Positions 16,696-24,093 of a DNA stretch of 64,000 nucleotides are shown in pieces (within the stretch, counting starts at the first letter, position 1; the number at the start of each line of letters is the position of its first letter). The position numbers and the translations under genes were made by a program. The stretch comes from CAWDYA01 sp963806495. GTDB lineage: Bacteria > Acidobacteriota > Polarisedimenticolia > JACPZX01 > DASXTC01. The stretch lies in NCBI GenBank assembly GCA_963806495.1, contig CAWDYA010000009.1:392039-456038 (forward strand), written 5' to 3'. Below the pieces are notes generated by a model. It searched no databases. It saw only the letters and a program-made list of their open reading frames with translations, and was not told where the DNA came from.

Positions 16696-18307
16696 TCAGC
16701 GCAATCTCTCGAAGAAGTCGTTGCCCTTGTCGTCGACCAGGATGAAGGCCGGGAAGTCCTCCACTTCGATCCGGTAGATCGCCTCCATTCCCAGCTCCGG
16801 ATACTCCAGCACCTCCACCTTGCGGATGTGCTCCTTCGCCAGCAGCGCCGCGGGGCCTCCGATCGAGCCGAGATAGAACCCTCCGTGCTTGCGGCACGCC
16901 TCGGTCACCTGCCGGCTGCGGTTCCCCTTCGCGATCATCACCATGGAGCCGCCGTGCGACTGGAACAGGTCGACGTACGGGTCCATTCGTCCCGCCGTCG
17001 TCGGACCGAACGACCCGCTCGGGAGCCCTTCGGGGTCTTGGCGGGCCCGGCGTAATAGACGGGATGGTCCTTGAGGTACTGCGGCATCCCCTCACCGCGA
17101 TCGAGACGCTCCTTGATCTTCGCGTGCGCGATGTCGCGGGCCACGACGATCGTGCCGCTCAGGAGAAGCGGCGTGGTCACGGGGTGACGGCTCAGGTCAG
17201 CCAGTATCTCCTTCATCGGGCGGTCGAGATCTATCTTCACCGCCCCGTGATGACGCGCCCCGCGGTACTTCTCAGGGATGAAGCGGCCCGGGTTGCGCTC
17301 CAGCTCCTCCAGCCAGATCCCGTCGCGATCGATCCGCGCCTTGACGTTGCGATCGGCCGAGCACGACACCCCCATGCCGACGGGGCACGATGCACCGTGC
17401 CGCGGCAGGCGCACCACACGCACGTCCAGCGCGAAGTACTTCCCCCCGAACTGCGCGCCGAACCCGCTCGCCTGGGCGGCCTTCAGAAGCCGGGCCTCCA
17501 GCTCGGGATCCCGAAGGCGCGCCCGCTCTCGTCGCCGCTCACGGGAAGCTCGTCGAGGTAGCCGGTGGAGGCCAGCTTGACCGTCTTGAGGCACGCCTCC
17601 GCCGAGGTGCCGCCGATGACGAAGGCCATGTGATAGGGCGGGCAGGCGGCCGTGCCCAGCATCTTCATCTTCTCGGAGAGAAACGCCTCGAGGCTGGCGG
17701 GATTGAGCAGCGCCTTGGTCTCCTGGAACAGGTAGGTCTTGTTCGCCGAGCCGCCTCCCTTCGCGACGAAGAGGAATCGGTACGTATCACCGTCGGTGGC
17801 GTAGAGATCGATCTGCGCCGGGAGGTTGGAGCCGGAGTTCGTCTCGTCGTACATCCTGAGCGGAACCGTCTGCGAGTAGCGCAGGCTCTCCCGCGTATAG
17901 GTCTCGAAGACGCCGCGCGACAGGTACTCCTCGTCCTTCACGCCGGTCCAGACACGCTGGCCCTTCTTGCCGATGATGGTGGCCGTGCCGGTGTCCTGGC
18001 AGAACGGGAGGACGAACTCCGAGGCCACCTCGGCGTTGTGCAGCATGGCGAGCGCCACCCCGCGGTCGTTGTCCGAGGCTTCCGGGTCGTCGAGAATGGC
18101 GGCTACCTTCTCGAGATGCGCCGGACGCAGGAGGAACGACACTTCCCTGAAGGCCTCCCGGGCCAGCATGGTGAGCGCCTGGGGATCGACCCGTAGCATC
18201 TCGGCGCCGTCGAACGGCACGGTGGAGACATGCTCCTTCGTCAGGAGCCGGTACTTCGTCCTGTCGGGGCCCAGCGGAAACGGATCCTGGTATCTGAACT
18301 CGGGCAT
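16696..18307 (-). CDS. fumA: Class I fumarate hydratase, iron-sulfur type (two frameshifts)
   Basis: About 537 codons, the usual size of the one-chain class I fumarases. The alpha part (MPEFRYQDPFPLGPDRTKYR...) contains LPFCQDTGTA with a cluster Cys, then YDETNSGSNLPAQIDLY, FLFVAKGGGSANKTYL and GTAACPPYHMAFVIGGTSAE with a second Cys. The beta part contains CSADRNVKARIDRDGIWLE with the third, KYRGARHHGAVKIDLDRPM, LLLSGTIVVARDIAHAK and PVYYAGPAKTPKG. It interconverts fumarate and malate in the citric acid cycle using a [4Fe-4S] cluster. Breaks at about 17515 and 17026 each look like one missing base on the coding strand; repair gives AFRDPELEA and TPKGLPSGSFGPTTAGRMDPY. Nothing suggests loss of function beyond these indels. 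Confidence 0.9.
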
Positions 18308-18477
18308 GGCTTCGTTCCTCCTGCCGGCGGGGCGTCCGGCCGGACCCGTGGCCCCGCGATCAGCGCATGAATCCATGCTACCGGAGTGGATCTCCGCTGT
18401 CGAGCGGCCGCGGGGGCATGGGGCCCGTGGCATGGAGGGTGTGTGATGACCACGCCGGCGTCGATGCGGGACCCTGC

Positions 18478-18852
18478 CTACTTGATGAACCGGATGGTCA
18501 GCGGATAACGGTAGGCCACGCCGTCATTTGCCCGGATGGCCGCGACGATCGGCAGGATGATCATGAGGATACAGATCAGCACCATGAGGAAGATGCCGAT
18601 GACCACGAGCCAGAGCGGGATGCAGAGCAGGAGCGCGAGAAACATCGTGAGCTGGAAGTTCACGGCTTCCTTCCCCTGCTCATCGATGAACGGGTGATCT
18701 TCCTTCCTCAGGAGCCAGACGACGAGCGGTCCGAGCAGGAAACCGACCCCGTTCCCCAGGAGCCCGACGAGTGCGGAAAGGTGGCACAGCATGGCCCAGC
18801 GTCTGGCGTCTCTCGACAGCCCCTCGGCGGGGATGGCGGTTGTCTCGTTCAT
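18478..18852 (-). CDS. DUF4870-family membrane protein
   Basis: 124 residues with the standard DUF4870 layout. A short cytoplasmic start (SRDARRWAMLCHLSALVGLL) enters helix 1, then comes the conserved loop RKEDHPFIDEQGKEAVNFQL, two more helices (MFLALLLCIPLWLVVIGIFL, LICILMIILPIVAAIRAN), and a terminal YRYPLTIRFIK. The function is unknown in the whole family. It starts 9 bases after the stop of the small basic protein, so the two are likely cotranscribed. Confidence 0.92.
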   Translation of the reverse strand: MNETTAIPAEGLSRDARRWAMLCHLSALVGLLGNGVGFLLGPLVVWLLRKEDHPFIDEQGKEAVNFQLTMFLALLLCIPLWLVVIGIFLMVLICILMIILPIVAAIRANDGVAYRYPLTIRFIK

Positions 18853-18861
18853 GAGAGCGAC

Positions 18862-19065
18862 TCACTGCTCCCACGGGAGCGGTTGCGGACCCGGAACGAT
18901 GCCGGCGAGATCGGGGTCCTCGCCCTGTGGGGCCTGGGAAGGAACGTCCTGCTCCTTGTCGGCCCGGCGGCGCGCGAGTCTCTCACTCTTTCGCTGCTTA
19001 CGTTCCTGGCGCTTTCGTTCCTTCTGCTTCTTCGTTATCGACGGTCTGTTTCTGCCTCCTGCCAA
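18862..19065 (-). CDS. Small basic protein with DPDLAGIVPGPQPLP tail
   Basis: I place the start at a TTG (19065) because GGAGGAG lies about 5 bases before it; no ATG gives a sensible N-terminus. The 67-residue product has a very basic helical first half (ITKKQKERKRQERKQRKSERLARRRADKEQ) and an acidic-to-Pro tail EGEDPDLAGIVPGPQPLPWEQ-like. The combination of a lysine/arginine helix and a DPD-AGI-PGPQP tail recalls small conserved hypothetical proteins I have seen in other bacteria, but I cannot name a family. It may bind nucleic acid or ribosomes by charge. It lies between the csp terminator and the DUF4870 gene. Confidence 0.55.
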   Translation of the reverse strand: MAGGRNRPSITKKQKERKRQERKQRKSERLARRRADKEQDVPSQAPQGEDPDLAGIVPGPQPLPWEQ

Positions 19066-19080
19066 TCTGCTCCTCCATGG

Positions 19081-19116
19081 AAAAAAAAAGCTCCAGCGAC
19101 AGGAGGTCGCTGGAGC
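19081..19116 (-). terminator. Intrinsic terminator of the cold-shock gene
   Basis: On the minus strand, GCTCCAGCGAC, a 5-base loop and GTCGCTGGAGC form a perfect 11-base stem followed by nine Ts (19089-19081). It begins 24 bases after the csp stop. This is the cleanest terminator in the window and separates csp from the small basic protein gene. Confidence 0.95.
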
Positions 19117-19140
19117 CAACGCTCCTGATGACGTGATCAG

Positions 19141-19377
19141 TTATATGGGGCGAACCTTCTCCGCGGCGGGCCCCTTCGTTCCCTGGACCACCTCGAACTG
19201 CACCCTCTGCCCCTCGCTCAGGCTCTTGAAGCCTTCCATCTCGATGGCGGAGTGGTGGACGAAAACATCCTTCGAGCCGTCGTCCAGGCTGATGAATCCG
19301 AACCCCTTGCTGTCATTGAACCACTTCACGGTACCTTGTGCCACGATTCCTGCTACCTCTTCTACCTCGGGCGACAT
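19141..19377 (-). CDS. csp: Cold-shock protein (CspA family)
   Basis: A single cold-shock domain with RNP1 (KGFGFI) and RNP2 (VFVHHSAI), TVKWFND at the first strand and EGQRVQFEVVQGTKGPAAEKV at the end. It binds single-stranded RNA/DNA and melts RNA structure. The ATG at 19377 gives 78 residues with an extra acidic MSPEVEEVAGI leader. A GTG at 19344 gives the typical MAQGTVKWF start and 67 residues, the usual family length, and may be the true start. It is monocistronic, closed by the terminator at 19081-19116. Confidence 0.95.
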   Translation of the reverse strand: MSPEVEEVAGIVAQGTVKWFNDSKGFGFISLDDGSKDVFVHHSAIEMEGFKSLSEGQRVQFEVVQGTKGPAAEKVRPI

Positions 19378-19516
19378 TGCCCGCTCCCCGCTCGTAAGTG
19401 GCGGGGACCCTTCCTCATCTCGACATCAGCACCTTGTGATTTGCGAATCACCGCGGAGTTGGAATGCGGAAGTTGAGTAAATTTACACAATCAGGGGGTC
19501 CAGGTCAAGGCCCCGT

Positions 19517-22204
19517 CTAACGGGCCGTGGCGAGCAGCTGCCCGAGGTCCTCGAACCAGTGGAGGGCCAGTTTGACCCGGTTTCCCCCGCCCCCGCCGCC
19601 GGCGGTCTCCGTCTGGACGAAGAGGAACCTCGAGCCGTCCGGGCTGACATCCCAGTCCTGCTGGATGCCGACGTCGACATCGAACAGCTTCTCCGGGCGC
19701 CCGGCCTCGATGGAATCGGACGTGACCTTGATCGGCACGCGCCAGACACCACCGGAGCGCTCCCGGTAGAAGAGCCAGCGGCCGTCGCCGGACCACCGGG
19801 CGAACTCACCCCCCTGAGCGGATACCTGCCACTTGCCCCCGCCCCCTTCCACCGGGCGGACATACACCTCCCAGCGGCCCGACTCGTCCGAATCGTACGA
19901 GACCCACCGCCCGTCGGGCGAGAAGACCGGGTCCCCGTCCGCAGCACCGCTCTGGAAGATCCGGCGCGGCTCGCGTTTGTCGCCCTGAAGCGGCAGGATC
20001 CAGGGGTCCCCGGTGGCCACCTGATCGTGGTAGGCGACGAACCGGCCGTCGGGGGAGGCCGAATAGACGTCCGTCTCGACGTCCGATTCCAGGACCATCT
20101 CCTCGTCGCCGGAACCGTCGGATCGCTTGCGGAAGATGCCCCACTTCCCGCCCCGGTTGGAGGTGAAGTAGACGTACCGCCCGTCGGGCGACCAGACGGG
20201 GTAGAGGTCACGTGCCTCGTCGAAGGTGAGGCGCGTCTGCGTGTCCCGCTCGAGATCGTGGACCCAGATGTCGACATTGCCCTCCGCGATGATCACGGTC
20301 GCGATCCGCTTGCCGTCGGGTGAGATGCGCGGCGTCTGGTACTCCCGTCTCACCGAAGAGACCGGCGTCAGGCGCCCCTGCGGGTCCGCCCAGACCATCG
20401 TGTTGCGGGCGCCCGCCACCTGGCCCGTCAGGTAGGCGAGAGTCCCGTTGCGCGACACGTCGTACTGCGCGCCCCCCTCCACGCTGTTGCTGATCTCCTG
20501 CAGCACGGGCGCGGGCAGCGCCGTCAGCTTCATCGCGGCCAGGTCGAGCGGCGCGGCGAACATGGTGCCGCCATTGATGAAGAGCAGGTGACCCGAGGCG
20601 GCGTAGCGGCCGTAGGTGCCGCCCTGCTGCAGGACGGTCCGCTCGTGCGTGTCGATGTCGACGATCTCGATGCGACCCGCGTTGCGGTCCCCCGATGAAT
20701 ACGACGTGAACAGCACCTTGTGGCCCCCGGGCAGGAACTGGGGCCAGCGGTGGCTCGCTTCGCCCTCCTCCAGCTTCGTCAGCTCGGACGGCTGGCCCCC
20801 CGCCGCCGGGATCTGCATCAGACCGGAGTTCGGCGACGGCGCGAACACAATCGTCCCGGTCTCGCCCCACGAGGCGCCCCGGCTGAGGCTCACCGGACAG
20901 AGCACCAGCGGCGTCCCGCCCGAGATCGAGATCTTCTTGAGCTCGTTGGGCGTGACGAACCCGACCCACTGGCCGTCGGGGGAGAAGAACGGATTGTACG
21001 CACCCTGTGCGTTCGTCAGCTCGGTCTCCTCGAGCCGGCCCAGGTATCGCACGTGCAGCCTGGTGGCGCTCACGTCGCTCGGAGTTCCCGTGATGTAGGC
21101 GAGATAGCCGCCGTCGGGAGAGAGCGCGACGGCGCTTCCCTGGATCTGAAGCAGCGGCAGATCGCCGGAGACGGACACCTCGAGGTGATAGGGCATCGGG
21201 GAGGGCGCCGCGGGTCTGAGCAGCCACGTCGCCGCCGAAGCGAGCAGAGCCGCCGCGACCACCGTGGCGACGACCCCGAGAGTCCGGCGCGGGGCCGGGG
21301 CGGCCGGCGCCGAGGCGGGCACCTCGGCCATGCCCGTCTGCCCGGCCAGGATCTCCTCGATGGCGATGCGCGCGTCGCCGATGTCCCTCAGACGGGAGCG
21401 CGGGTCCTTCTCGAGACACCGGCGCAGCAGCGCCCGCAGCGCGGGCGGCACGGTGGCAGGCAGCGCCTCGAAATCCGGCTCGGTCTTGAGCACCGAGGCG
21501 AGGATGTCTGATATCGTCTCCCCGTCGTAGAGCTTCCTTCCGGCCAGCATCTCGTAGAGGACCGCGCCGAAGGCCCAGATGTCGGCGCGCCGGTCGACCG
21601 TCTTCCCCTTGGCCTGTTCGGGGCTCATGTACGCCGCCGTGCCCAGGATCACGCCCGCCATGGTTCCGGCCGCCGCCAGCGTCGGGGAGAGCGACGGATC
21701 GGCCGAGGTGGTCGACGCCTCCCCGGTCAGGGCCTTCGCCAGACCGAAATCGAGGATCTTGACCTTCCCGTCCGCCGTGACCTGGATGTTGGCCGGCTTG
21801 AGGTCGCGATGGACGACACCGTGCTCGTGTGCCGTCTCGAGCCCTTCGGCCACCTGCAGGGCGATCCTCATCGCCTCTTCCACGGGGAGCGGCCCGCTCT
21901 CGAGCCGGTGCGCGAGATCCTCGCCCCCAATCATCTCCATCGACAGGAAGCGGGCGCCCTCGGCCTCGTGCAGACCGTACACGGCGGCGATGTTCGGGTG
22001 GTTGAGCGAGGCGAGCAGTCTCGCCTCGCGCTCGAACCTGGAGAGACGCTCGGCATCCCTGGCGAACAGGTCCGGCAGGACCTTGATCGCGACCTCGCGC
22101 CCGAGCGCACTGTCGACCGCCTTCCACACCACTCCCATCCCCCCCTCGCCGATCTTTACGACGAGGCGGTAGTTCGAGAGCATGCGGCCGGGCTCGAGCG
22201 CCAT
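19517..22204 (-). CDS. Second transmembrane Ser/Thr kinase with PD40 beta-propeller
   Basis: 895 residues from the ATG at 22204, chosen because it has a GGAGA site and begins the usual MALEPGRMLSNYR kinase leader. The kinase domain shows the loop GEGGMGVVW (19-27), VAIK lysine K41, HRDLKPANI, DFGLAKAL and AAYMSPEQAKGK, all intact. A membrane helix (LGVVATVVAAALLASAATWLL) precedes a large extracytoplasmic propeller with repeated SPDG turns (LSPDGGYLAY, FSPDGQWVGF, ISPDGKRIAT, WSPDGRYVYF, FSPDGRWVSY). It resembles the kinase at 2917-5601 in plan but differs in sequence, so they are separate paralogues. Its ATG lies 27 bases from an inverted repeat at 22231. Confidence 0.94.
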   Translation of the reverse strand: MALEPGRMLSNYRLVVKIGEGGMGVVWKAVDSALGREVAIKVLPDLFARDAERLSRFEREARLLASLNHPNIAAVYGLHEAEGARFLSMEMIGGEDLAHRLESGPLPVEEAMRIALQVAEGLETAHEHGVVHRDLKPANIQVTADGKVKILDFGLAKALTGEASTTSADPSLSPTLAAAGTMAGVILGTAAYMSPEQAKGKTVDRRADIWAFGAVLYEMLAGRKLYDGETISDILASVLKTEPDFEALPATVPPALRALLRRCLEKDPRSRLRDIGDARIAIEEILAGQTGMAEVPASAPAAPAPRRTLGVVATVVAAALLASAATWLLRPAAPSPMPYHLEVSVSGDLPLLQIQGSAVALSPDGGYLAYITGTPSDVSATRLHVRYLGRLEETELTNAQGAYNPFFSPDGQWVGFVTPNELKKISISGGTPLVLCPVSLSRGASWGETGTIVFAPSPNSGLMQIPAAGGQPSELTKLEEGEASHRWPQFLPGGHKVLFTSYSSGDRNAGRIEIVDIDTHERTVLQQGGTYGRYAASGHLLFINGGTMFAAPLDLAAMKLTALPAPVLQEISNSVEGGAQYDVSRNGTLAYLTGQVAGARNTMVWADPQGRLTPVSSVRREYQTPRISPDGKRIATVIIAEGNVDIWVHDLERDTQTRLTFDEARDLYPVWSPDGRYVYFTSNRGGKWGIFRKRSDGSGDEEMVLESDVETDVYSASPDGRFVAYHDQVATGDPWILPLQGDKREPRRIFQSGAADGDPVFSPDGRWVSYDSDESGRWEVYVRPVEGGGGKWQVSAQGGEFARWSGDGRWLFYRERSGGVWRVPIKVTSDSIEAGRPEKLFDVDVGIQQDWDVSPDGSRFLFVQTETAGGGGGGNRVKLALHWFEDLGQLLATAR

Positions 22205-22230
22205 CGGGGATCTCCGTTCGGTGTGAAGGA

Positions 22231-22253
22231 CGCCACAGATTAGTGCTGTGGCG
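22231..22253. repeat. Inverted repeat upstream of the second kinase gene
   Basis: CGCCACAG (22231-22238) and CTGTGGCG (22246-22253) form an 8-base dyad around a 7-base centre, 27 bases upstream of the kinase ATG on the minus strand. It may be an operator or a leader hairpin. Confidence 0.5.
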
Positions 22254-22409
22254 GGGCGCTGTCCACCGCGTGGCTGTGCCACCTCATGGCGTGCGGGTGC
22301 GGGCCTTCACGCTGCCGGCCGCCGCACCTCGCCGCACGGCCCAGCGGACGGGTGATGCAACCCCAATACCTTCAATTATTTACAAAAGCCCGCCCATGAG
22401 TCCCACTTA

Positions 22410-22425
22410 TGGCACCCGTGTTGCT
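22410..22425 (+). promoter_or_regulatory. Putative sigma-54 promoter of gdhA
   Basis: TGGCACCCGTGTTGCT fits TGGCAC(G/C)-N4-TTGC(A/T) at every conserved position. Predicted start near 22436. This is the best sigma-54 match in the window and fits control of nitrogen assimilation. Confidence 0.75.
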
Positions 22426-22636
22426 ATCATTGTTCCATTGAGATCAGTGTGATCCCAGACCGGGCTCTGTCCGAACCCCGGTGATGCAGCCCCCATCCAG
22501 CCGGCGGTGCCGCGGGCGGACGCCCCGGCTGCGGGGGTATCGGACCGACCGGACCACCGAGCGGGGCGCCCGCCCCTCTCATCATCACCAAATTTCCGGG
22601 ACGTGCGCGAAGCGCGTCCGCGGGGAGGTTGTAGCC

Positions 22637-23998
22637 ATGAATCCTTACGTGACGGCCCTGATGGAGGGAGTGAAGGCAAAGAACCCGGCGGAGCCGGAAT
22701 TCCACCAGGCCGTGCAGGAGGTCTCCGAGTCGCTCGTTCTCGTGCTCGACAAGCATCCCGAGTACCGCACCGCCAGGATCCTCGAGCGGATCATCGAGCC
22801 CGAGCGGGTGATCATGTTCCGCATCCCCTGGAAGAACGACAAGGGCGAGGTGCAGATCAACCGGGGCTTCCGGATCGAGATGAACAGCGCGATCGGCCCG
22901 TACAAGGGCGGTCTGCGTTTCCACCCGTCGGTCACGCTCGGCATCCTCAAGTTCCTGGCGTTCGAGCAGGTCTTCAAGAACTCGCTGACCTCGCTGCCCA
23001 TGGGCGGTGGCAAGGGCGGATCGGACTTCGACCCGAAGGGCAAGAGCGACGACGAGGTGATGCGCTTCTGCCAGAGCTTCATGACCGAGCTGTACCGCCA
23101 CATCGGCCCGAACACCGACGTGCCCGCGGGCGACATCGGCGTGGGTGGACGTGAGATCGGCTACCTCTTCGGGCAGTACAAGCGTCTGGCGAACGAGTTC
23201 ACAGGCGTGCTCACGGGCAAGGGCCTGAACTGGGGCGGCTCGCTCATCCGGCCCGAGGCCACCGGGTACGGCTCGGTATACTTCGCCGCAGAGATGCTCA
23301 CGACCCGTAACGAGACGCTCTCGGGCAAGAGGTGCCTGGTCTCCGGCAGCGGCAACGTGGCCCAGTACACCGTCGAGAAGCTGCTCGACCTCGACGCGCG
23401 GGTGCTCACGCTGTCCGACTCGAGCGGCTACATCCACGACGAGAAGGGGATCGACCGCGAGAAGCTGGCCTTCGTGATGGATCTGAAGAACCGGCGCCGC
23501 GGCCGCATCAAGGAGTACGCGGACAAGTACAAGAGCGCGACCTACACGGCGCTGGATCCGTCGCATGACTACAACCCGCTGTGGAACCACAAGGCCGATT
23601 GCGCGTTCCCGAGCGCGACCCAGAACGAGATCAACGCCAAGGACGCCCAGAACCTGGTCAGAAACGGCGTCTACGTGGTCTCGGAAGGGGCCAACATGCC
23701 CACCACGCTCGAGGGCGTCTCGGTCTTCCTCGAGAGCAGGATCCTGTATGGCCCCGGCAAGGCGGCCAACGCGGGAGGCGTCGCGGTCTCGGGTCTGGAG
23801 ATGGCGCAGAACAGCATGCGCTACAACTGGACACGCGAGGAGGTCGACAAGCGGCTCCACATGATCATGAAGAACATCCACAAGTCGTGCGTCGAGGCGG
23901 CCGAGCGGTTCGGAACGCCCGGCAACTACGTCAACGGCGCGAACATCGCGGGCTTCCTGAAGGTGGCGGACGCGATGATGGATCAGGGAGTCGTCTAG
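22637..23998 (+). CDS. gdhA: NADP-type glutamate dehydrogenase
   Basis: 453 residues from the ATG at 22637, preceded by GGGGAGG. The length and sequence match the hexameric bacterial glutamate dehydrogenases of about 450 residues: YKGGLRFHPSV and PMGGGKGGSDFDPKGKSDDE with the catalytic and substrate lysines, DVPAGDIGVGGREIGY, NWGGSLIRPEATGYG, and the nucleotide-binding GSGNVAQY turn. NADP preference is inferred from overall resemblance to GdhA. It makes glutamate from 2-oxoglutarate and ammonia when ammonia is plentiful, and can run in reverse. It is a single-gene unit with a sigma-54-like promoter upstream and a strong terminator downstream. Confidence 0.97.
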   Translation: MNPYVTALMEGVKAKNPAEPEFHQAVQEVSESLVLVLDKHPEYRTARILERIIEPERVIMFRIPWKNDKGEVQINRGFRIEMNSAIGPYKGGLRFHPSVTLGILKFLAFEQVFKNSLTSLPMGGGKGGSDFDPKGKSDDEVMRFCQSFMTELYRHIGPNTDVPAGDIGVGGREIGYLFGQYKRLANEFTGVLTGKGLNWGGSLIRPEATGYGSVYFAAEMLTTRNETLSGKRCLVSGSGNVAQYTVEKLLDLDARVLTLSDSSGYIHDEKGIDREKLAFVMDLKNRRRGRIKEYADKYKSATYTALDPSHDYNPLWNHKADCAFPSATQNEINAKDAQNLVRNGVYVVSEGANMPTTLEGVSVFLESRILYGPGKAANAGGVAVSGLEMAQNSMRYNWTREEVDKRLHMIMKNIHKSCVEAAERFGTPGNYVNGANIAGFLKVADAMMDQGVV

Positions 23999-24037
23999 CA
24001 GGAACCGGACTCCGGGCCGCTGATTTCGCTACAATGT

Positions 24038-24074
24038 GACGGCGTCCCCCCGGACGGGGGCGCCGTCTTTTTTT
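24038..24074 (+). terminator. Intrinsic terminator after gdhA
   Basis: GACGGCG (24038-24044) pairs with CGCCGTC (24061-24067), extended inside by CCCCC against GGGGG, and is followed by seven Ts (24068-24074). It lies 40 bases after the gdhA stop and just before the start of the next gene at 24094. Confidence 0.95.
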
Positions 24075-24093
24075 GTCACCGGGAGCGGCCGCC

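Larger units (their letters stand above)
22205..22636. other. 432-base divergent intergenic region, kinase / glutamate dehydrogenase
   Basis: No gene is visible here. It holds the inverted repeat at 22231-22253, an AT-rich patch around 22370-22385 and the sigma-54-like promoter at 22410-22425 for glutamate dehydrogenase. The remaining ~200-base leader before gdhA is GC-rich with no structure I can identify. Confidence 0.7.
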
